A stretch of 64,000 nt of DNA, from NCBI GenBank assembly GCA_964371165.1, contig CAYJKR010000001.1, forward strand, positions 33,054-97,053, written 5' to 3'. The position numbers were made by a program, and so were the translations under genes. The notes below the pieces were generated by a model. The model searched no databases. It was not told the DNA's origin and saw only the letters and a list, made by a program, of their open reading frames with translations. How positions within the stretch are numbered: position 1 is the first letter of the stretch; each line of letters begins with the position of its first letter. The DNA is from GWC2-37-13 sp964371165 (GTDB lineage Bacteria > Patescibacteriota > Microgenomatia > UBA1406 > GWC2-37-13). Positions 58,806 through 64,000 of the stretch are shown piece after piece.

Positions 58806-59810
58806 CTATCTATCCCAACCTTTGGGATGATTAGTGTACCAGGTGACGAGAGATTTTACCGAGTCGGCGATGGTACGGCGCGGTGACCAACCCAAGGTTT
58901 CTTTGGCTTTTTTGATGTCGGCGATTTTTTTCGGGTCGTCTCCTTGCCTGGTATTGCCCTTTTCCAAAGGAATTTCCTTGCCGGTTATCTTTTTTACCTG
59001 CTCGACGATTTCCAAGACCGAGTTGCCGGTTCCTGTCCCCAGATTGATGACGTCGCTTTTGCCGCCCTTCATAAGGTGCTCGAGCGCCTTCAAGTGGGCT
59101 TCATTTAGATCGACGACATTAATATAATCGCGGATCGGCGTCTTATCGGGCGTGTCAACTTCCGGGCAAGTGAGATAGAATTTTTCGATTCCGAGCACGC
59201 CACGGACCGCGTTTTGAACGAGTAAGGTCGACGGTCTTTTTGAGTCGCCGATTGACCCATCCTCCGTCGCACCGCAGACGTTGAAGTAGCGGAGGATGAC
59301 GTAATTTAGACCTTTCAACTTTCCAAACCACTGGATCACTTCTTCGGCCATTTTTTTGGAGGCGCCGTAGGGAGTGGTCGGATTCAACGGGTGTTTCTCG
59401 TCGATCGGATAATATTCCGCCTCACCGTAAATCGCGCAGGTCGAGGAAAAAATCATGTTTTTCACGCCGGCCTTTTCCATCGCTGAAAGCAAATTCGCCG
59501 TGACCGCGACGTTGTTATAAAAATACTTACCCGGGTCCCGCATCGACTCGTCAACAACACAGGAGGCGGCAAAGTGAATGACGGCGTCGATATTTTTTTC
59601 TTTATCAAAGAGAGAGTTTAGGTCGTCTTTTAAATCTATTTCGTAATAGCGAAATTTCTCGGGAAATTTTTTTTGCAGGAGCTCGAGCGGCTGTCTATAA
59701 CCGGTGGCGAAGTTATCGACGGCGACGACTTCGTATCCTTTTCCCAAAAATAGATCGGCGGCGACCGAACCTATGTAGCCTCCCGCGCCTGTAACCAAGA
59801 CTTTAGACAT
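58806..59810 (-). CDS. galE: UDP-glucose 4-epimerase (GalE-like)
   Basis: 334 residues with VLVTGAGGYIGSVAADLF (NAD), STCAIYGEAEYYP and TPYGASKKMAEEVI (YxxxK), IRDYINVVDL, all GalE marks. It interconverts UDP-glucose and UDP-galactose (or the GlcNAc pair). An additional -10 (TGTTAAAAT) sits just before its ATG, so it may be read alone as well as in the operon with EamA, GT2, DUF2079 and Xer. Confidence 0.92.
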   Translation of the reverse strand: MSKVLVTGAGGYIGSVAADLFLGKGYEVVAVDNFATGYRQPLELLQKKFPEKFRYYEIDLKDDLNSLFDKEKNIDAVIHFAASCVVDESMRDPGKYFYNNVAVTANLLSAMEKAGVKNMIFSSTCAIYGEAEYYPIDEKHPLNPTTPYGASKKMAEEVIQWFGKLKGLNYVILRYFNVCGATEDGSIGDSKRPSTLLVQNAVRGVLGIEKFYLTCPEVDTPDKTPIRDYINVVDLNEAHLKALEHLMKGGKSDVINLGTGTGNSVLEIVEQVKKITGKEIPLEKGNTRQGDDPKKIADIKKAKETLGWSPRRTIADSVKSLVTWYTNHPKGWDR

Positions 59811-59813
59811 ATT

Positions 59814-60728
59814 CTATTTTAACACGCGGTGGTTTTTTAATTTATGGAATGGGTGCCAGTGGAGTCTTCCTTCGGCAAAGTAGATGCCACCAAAAACTAG
59901 AATCGAGCCGATAAAGTAATAGAGGTTGGGGTACTCGTGCAAAAGCGGAATGGCGATAACGACGGCGGCCAAAGGGTCGATATATGAGAACAACCCGATC
60001 TCTTGAGCCTTGAGGCGGGAGATTCCGTAATAGAAGAGGGAGTAGGCGAGCGCCGAGGAGAAAAATACCCCATAAATTATCCCGACCACCCCGTTTATAT
60101 TCAGGTAGGAAAAATTCCAGACGGCCAGCTCTTTCGGGACAAACGGCAAAAAGCCGGCCGCGCCGATTAAAAAAGTCAGCGCCGATACCTGGACAAAATT
60201 AACTTTTTTCAGCAGGTTGTGGCCAATCAAGGTTTGGATGACAACGCATAAGGTGGAAACAAGAATGAACAGGTTGCCTTCGACTTCCCCAAACACCCAG
60301 GTTTGCCCGTCCAAAAAAATCGGGGCGAAAATAATGACGAGGACGCCTACTAGGGCGGCCAACATTCCGGACAAGACTCTTATCCTGGGCCTTTCTTTCA
60401 AAAAAACAAGCGAACCCAGATAAATGAAGATCGGAGCCGAGGAGGCGATGATCGGGGCGTTGATGCTCTCGGTTCTCGTTATCCCCAAAAAGAAAAAGGA
60501 GATGTGGAGGGTGATTCCGATAAAAGCCACGACAGCCATTTCCAACCATTGCTTACCAGATAGTCTCTGCCATTTTTTTATTGCCCAGGGAAGAAGCAGG
60601 AGCCCGGCGAAAAAAAACCTGATAAAGGCCAGGGTAAAAGGGGGAATATTTAGAAGGGCGAACTTGAAAATCGGCGAGGCGCCACCCCAGATAATGTTGG
60701 TGATGATTAAGGCTAAAACGGGGTTCAT
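59814..60728 (-). CDS. EamA/DMT-family transporter
   Basis: 304 residues with ten helices in two halves (NPVLALIITNIIWGGASPIFKFAL and the later SALAYSLFYYGISRLKA). It is a second EamA paralogue besides 11587. It is embedded in a tight minus-strand run between GT2 and galE, so a role in supplying or exporting sugar intermediates is conceivable. The substrate is unknown. Confidence 0.8.
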   Translation of the reverse strand: MNPVLALIITNIIWGGASPIFKFALLNIPPFTLAFIRFFFAGLLLLPWAIKKWQRLSGKQWLEMAVVAFIGITLHISFFFLGITRTESINAPIIASSAPIFIYLGSLVFLKERPRIRVLSGMLAALVGVLVIIFAPIFLDGQTWVFGEVEGNLFILVSTLCVVIQTLIGHNLLKKVNFVQVSALTFLIGAAGFLPFVPKELAVWNFSYLNINGVVGIIYGVFFSSALAYSLFYYGISRLKAQEIGLFSYIDPLAAVVIAIPLLHEYPNLYYFIGSILVFGGIYFAEGRLHWHPFHKLKNHRVLK

Positions 60729-60732
60729 AAGT

Positions 60733-61620
60733 TTAGATCTTTTTTTTGTTTAAATAAACCAGCAGTTCGCCAATCATTCCGGTCATGACAATCTGGACGC
60801 CGACGATGATGAGAAGTAGCCCCAACCAAAGAATGGGCCTGGTGATAAGAAGGACGCCAAAGAAAAGCCTTTGAATGGTGAGATAGAGCGAGAGCAAAAA
60901 TCCGGCCATAAAGACTACCGCACCAATGGCGCCGAAGAAATGGAGGGGCCTTTCGGCAAATTGATAGAGAAAATAGGCCGTCAAGGTGTCAAAGACGCCG
61001 ACAATTAGCTTGCCCGGGCCAAACTTGCTTACGCCATACTTTCTCGGATTATTCGTGACCGGTATTTCGCCGACCCGGTGCCCCTGGTAGAAAACCGCCA
61101 AAGGAAAAAACCTAAAGTTGTTGCCGTAGAATGAAAAGTCGGATAAAACCTTTCTTTTAAAGGCCTTAAAGCCGCAGTTGATATCGGTATAGGGAGAGTG
61201 GAGAAAGGTCCTCAAAAAAAAGGCCGCGAGGAATGAATAGGCTTTGACCAATAGATTATCGCGCCTCTTAAGCCTAACTCCGTTGACAAAATCAAACCCC
61301 CCGTCGATTTTTTTAAGAAAGTGCTTTAGGTCTTTAGGATCGTCCTGAAGGTCGGCGTCCATAAAAACTAGGATATCGCCCCGGGAAGCGTCTATTCCCG
61401 TTTTCAGCGCCTGGCCTTTGCCCATTTTTTTCCGGTGCTCGGCAATTTTTATATTCTGGCTGTAACCATGAAGGCTCTTTTGCCAATCGTCGGTTGAGCC
61501 GTCGTCGACCAAAACGATTTCGTATTCCTTTTTGGTTTTATTCAATTCTGGTGTCAATTTGGCCAAAAGAATAGGAAGGTTGTCTTTTTCGTCGTAGAAG
61601 GGGATAATGACGCTGATCAT
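60733..61620 (-). CDS. GT2 glycosyltransferase with C-terminal membrane helices (GtrB/DPMS-like)
   Basis: 295 residues. The GT-A part has SVIIPFYDEKDN, VDDGSTDDW and VFMDADLQDDP (DxD), then two to three C-terminal helices. It is the third polyprenyl-phosphate sugar synthase type in the window, besides 32892 and 34844. It overlaps DUF2079 by 4 nt, which likely uses its lipid-linked product. Confidence 0.9.
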   Translation of the reverse strand: MISVIIPFYDEKDNLPILLAKLTPELNKTKKEYEIVLVDDGSTDDWQKSLHGYSQNIKIAEHRKKMGKGQALKTGIDASRGDILVFMDADLQDDPKDLKHFLKKIDGGFDFVNGVRLKRRDNLLVKAYSFLAAFFLRTFLHSPYTDINCGFKAFKRKVLSDFSFYGNNFRFFPLAVFYQGHRVGEIPVTNNPRKYGVSKFGPGKLIVGVFDTLTAYFLYQFAERPLHFFGAIGAVVFMAGFLLSLYLTIQRLFFGVLLITRPILWLGLLLIIVGVQIVMTGMIGELLVYLNKKKI

Positions 61621-63044
61621 ATTTTTTTATAGACTTCGATTTCGCGGTCGTCGGAAAAAATCATCTCAAAATCATGGTTGTTTCTCAGGTGTCGATAGAA
61701 CTTGACCGGCAAAGTGTCCCGGTCTAGTCCACCTATCTCCGCCTTATTTATGATAACATAGTCGGCTAAAGTATATTTGTCTATTTCCCTCGCTAGAATG
61801 TCCTGTTGCGTCAAACCCATCTCGGCAAAGGCGGTGTCATAAAGAAAGTTTATGTAGGTGCGGCGGTTCGTGAAAAAAGGCGCCAACTTCGGAGTCGTCG
61901 CCACGACGATACCGTCTCCCTTTAGGTTCTTCTGCCAGAGGAGGATCGACTCCATCTTGGCTTGGTCGACTTCCCGGTATTTGGCCGGATAGCGGACAGA
62001 AGAGGGGATTGGATTATAAAGATAGGCCGACCGGTAAGTGAGAAAGAGAAATACGACAAAAACGGCCAGACGGATCCATTTGTTTTTCACGATTGAGTTG
62101 AAGTTGCGGTAGCCCAGGACAAGCGAGTAGTACAAGACGGCAACTATAACCGACTGGTAGTGGAAGTAAAAGGAAGTCTGGTTGTTATTGCGGCTTAAAG
62201 CATTAATGGCCCACTCGGGCAGGGCAATTAGAAGGGTTAAAGGAGAAAGCAGGCTGTAGATGACCGGCCGGATGAGAAGGCGGGAGTAGTTCAAGCCGTT
62301 TTTGACAATATCACCCAAGCGCGACCTAACGTCTCCAAAATACTTTAAAGCAAAGTGTTCTCCGCCGCGAGCCCAAGGGATGATTATATACACCGATACG
62401 GAAAAGAAGACCAGGCCGAGAGCAGCGGTCCAAAGGCCGATCTTGCGCTCTTTCTTGACGAAAAAGAGATATAACCCCAGCATAAAGACGACCAAGCCGA
62501 TGTGTTCCTTGGTCAAAAGGGAAAGAACTAGAAAGAGGAAGTAGAGGCCGTGCTTCTTGGCAAGGTTGAAATAAAAGGCAAAAAGGAGAAAAGTGGTGGC
62601 TAATGTTACGGCGTGGAAGTCAAAAAGGACGGCGCGCTCGACGGCAAAGTAAAATAGATAGCTTAAGGCAAAAGTCAGGCCGACAAATGGCTTTTTTAAG
62701 ACTTTTTCACTGAGGAGAAAGACCGCCCAGGCGCCCAAACCAAGAATTAGGGCCTGGCCTATGAGTAAAACTTCGGGTCCGGGGTAGAATATATAAAAAG
62801 GTGCAAAGACGGCCAAAATCGGGTCAAAGTGGATGGCAAACCGGCTCAGATTCTGCCTCAGGTCCTGGTTGGTCATCTCAAGAAGCCGCCCTTGGCTTGT
62901 GTTGTAGACCGTCTGGTTCATTATTCCGAGGTCATAGTAGTAAGAATTGAGAGATCGGTAGCGCTCTACCGACAAATAGGAAAAAATAATAATGAAGATT
63001 GATATGAAAGCCCAAAGCACGATTTTATATTTGCCGTTTTTCAT
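61617..63044 (-). CDS. DUF2079 family membrane protein (GT-C-like)
   Basis: 475 residues with about ten helices. YYYDLGIMNQTVYNTSQG, FAIHFDPILAVFAPFY and FDFHAVTLA are the DUF2079 hallmarks. The family is seen near GT2 genes and is thought to be a GT-C glycosyltransferase. It is coupled at both ends (4 nt overlaps with Xer upstream and GT2 downstream). Confidence 0.84.
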   Translation of the reverse strand: MKNGKYKIVLWAFISIFIIIFSYLSVERYRSLNSYYYDLGIMNQTVYNTSQGRLLEMTNQDLRQNLSRFAIHFDPILAVFAPFYIFYPGPEVLLIGQALILGLGAWAVFLLSEKVLKKPFVGLTFALSYLFYFAVERAVLFDFHAVTLATTFLLFAFYFNLAKKHGLYFLFLVLSLLTKEHIGLVVFMLGLYLFFVKKERKIGLWTAALGLVFFSVSVYIIIPWARGGEHFALKYFGDVRSRLGDIVKNGLNYSRLLIRPVIYSLLSPLTLLIALPEWAINALSRNNNQTSFYFHYQSVIVAVLYYSLVLGYRNFNSIVKNKWIRLAVFVVFLFLTYRSAYLYNPIPSSVRYPAKYREVDQAKMESILLWQKNLKGDGIVVATTPKLAPFFTNRRTYINFLYDTAFAEMGLTQQDILAREIDKYTLADYVIINKAEIGGLDRDTLPVKFYRHLRNNHDFEMIFSDDREIEVYKKI

Positions 63045-63979
63045 TTGTTTCCCGAGTGATATTTCTCGTGAACTTCCTTTAACCTGACGTTGGTGACGTG
63101 GGTGTAGATCTGGGTGGTTGAGATATTCTTGTGCCCGAGCATCTCCTGAACCGAGCGCAAATCGGCGCCGTGGGAGAGTAAGTCCGTCGCGTAGCTGTGG
63201 CGAATAGCGTGGGGGCCTATTCTAAAAAGAATCCCTGCCTTTTTCCGGTATTTGTCGACCATTCGCTCAACCGACCTGACAGAGAGCCTCAATTTCTCGG
63301 TGGTCAGGTCGCTGCCGGCTCTTGGCCCGGAGTAGCGGATAAAGAGGGGTTGGTAGGCGTCTCCCCGGGTCGCCATGTATTTTTGGAGCCATTCCTTAGC
63401 TCGGCGCGACAGGAAGACCACTCTGGCCTTGCCACCCTTGCCGATGACGCCAAATTCTCCAGCCTCAAGATTGATTTGTTCGCGATTTAGGGAAACGAGT
63501 TCGGAGACCCTTAGTCCTGTAGAAAACAATACCTCCAAAATCGCCCGATCGCGAAGCCCGGACTTATCCGACGTCTCGACCGATCTAAAGAGTCTTTCTA
63601 ATTCTATGGGCTGCAAAAACTTGATGTTTCGATCACGACTTTTACCCAATTCTATCATCTCGGGTGATAGCACCGCCACCTTCTGCTTGATGAGGTAGCG
63701 GAAGAAGCTCCTGAGTGCTATTAAGAAGTAATTTTGTGTTTGGCGCTTCAGGACACCCTTATACGGGTTCTTGTAGTCGTGACTGATGAATAATCGGAAG
63801 CCGCGGATGATATTGTCGTCGATTTTCTCGACGGAGAAGCTTTCATCCTTCTCGGTCTTAAATAACCAGGTTTTGAAGAAGTTGAGGTAGTAGCCGTACA
63901 TCCGAACCGTCTTTAAAGATAGATTTCGGTCGAGTTCGCAGTACTCAAGAAAGCGGAGGATCGCCTCGTTTACCGTCAT
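63041..63979 (-). CDS. Tyrosine recombinase (XerC/XerD-like)
   Basis: 312 residues with an N-terminal SAM-like core-binding domain and the catalytic set: TGLRVSELVSL (Arg), KGGKARVV (Lys), HAIRHSYAT (His-x-x-Arg), GHKN (His) and YTHV (Tyr). All residues are present, so it should be active. Size and motif spacing fit chromosome-dimer resolvases. It is the first gene of an envelope operon, an unusual partner. No att or dif site was located in the window. Confidence 0.9.
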   Translation of the reverse strand: MTVNEAILRFLEYCELDRNLSLKTVRMYGYYLNFFKTWLFKTEKDESFSVEKIDDNIIRGFRLFISHDYKNPYKGVLKRQTQNYFLIALRSFFRYLIKQKVAVLSPEMIELGKSRDRNIKFLQPIELERLFRSVETSDKSGLRDRAILEVLFSTGLRVSELVSLNREQINLEAGEFGVIGKGGKARVVFLSRRAKEWLQKYMATRGDAYQPLFIRYSGPRAGSDLTTEKLRLSVRSVERMVDKYRKKAGILFRIGPHAIRHSYATDLLSHGADLRSVQEMLGHKNISTTQIYTHVTNVRLKEVHEKYHSGNK

Positions 63980-64000
63980 GGTTTTATCTTAAACGACATC

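Noticed and set aside
1..64000. CRISPR arrays or insertion sequences
   Set aside because: No regularly spaced repeats and no transposase genes were seen; the element copies are far apart and promoter-linked.

Overview
This window looks like a chromosomal segment of a Candidate Phyla Radiation (Patescibacteria) bacterium, most likely in or near Microgenomates. The grounds are very compact tandem genes, divergent or trimmed housekeeping enzymes (a riboflavin kinase without its FAD synthetase half, a divergent FolD), a DUF5674 protein, and many GT-C membrane glycosyltransferases around a few central enzymes. TGA is used freely as a stop, so the code is the standard one. The placement is inferred from gene content, not from a tree.

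Layout. 1-14.2 kb is housekeeping: the end of prfA, an MFS exporter, rpmE, an L10-type leader with rplJ-rplL, gyrB, a proton-pumping pyrophosphatase, gyrA, folD, miaA, a flavokinase, an EamA transporter and lepA. 14.2-19.4 kb holds a Wzm/Wzt-type glycan exporter, glycosyltransferases and an Nramp-like transporter. 19.4-24.0 kb is an S-adenosylmethionine cycle locus: a SAM-clan riboswitch between ahcY and metK, plus a PfkB-family kinase. 24-45 kb is a large surface-glycan cluster. It includes a CDP-sugar pathway: cytidylyltransferase, 4,6-dehydratase, a His-type sugar 3-dehydratase, a TPP enzyme that could make a branched sugar, a reductase, a C-methyltransferase and an FkbM methyltransferase. 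45-64 kb mixes more glycan genes (GT-C enzymes, DUF2142, DUF2079, flippase, gmd, galE, acyltransferases) with nucleotide enzymes, tRNA-Gly(TCC), a nucleoside phosphorylase and a Xer-type recombinase.

The most unusual signal is a promoter element of about 25 bp found four times (19422, 22429, 47564, 48813). It begins TTTGTAGCATAT and runs into a -35 box (TAGACA or CTGACA). In three copies the start codon lies exactly 53 nt from the first base of the element and 7 nt after the -10 box, so the mRNAs should be leaderless. The genes behind it are small membrane proteins, a coiled-coil protein and two proteins that open with IDxSGK, one a clear DUF3800 and one a compact relative. Three of the four units face a minus-strand locus with its own TTGACA promoter that appears to encode a small structured RNA. 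Two of these RNAs (about 86 and 102 nt) begin exactly at a closing stem whose other strand abuts a U-run. Together they resemble a small regulon of gene/ncRNA modules that I do not recognise.

Many ordinary genes also have a -10 box, often an extended TGnTATAAT, ending 6-8 nt before the start codon. Leaderless translation therefore seems to be a normal mode here, with Shine-Dalgarno sites used mainly inside operons. No CRISPR array, rRNA or insertion sequence was found. The only stretch over 300 nt between clear genes is 19405-19913, which holds the first element module and ncRNA.
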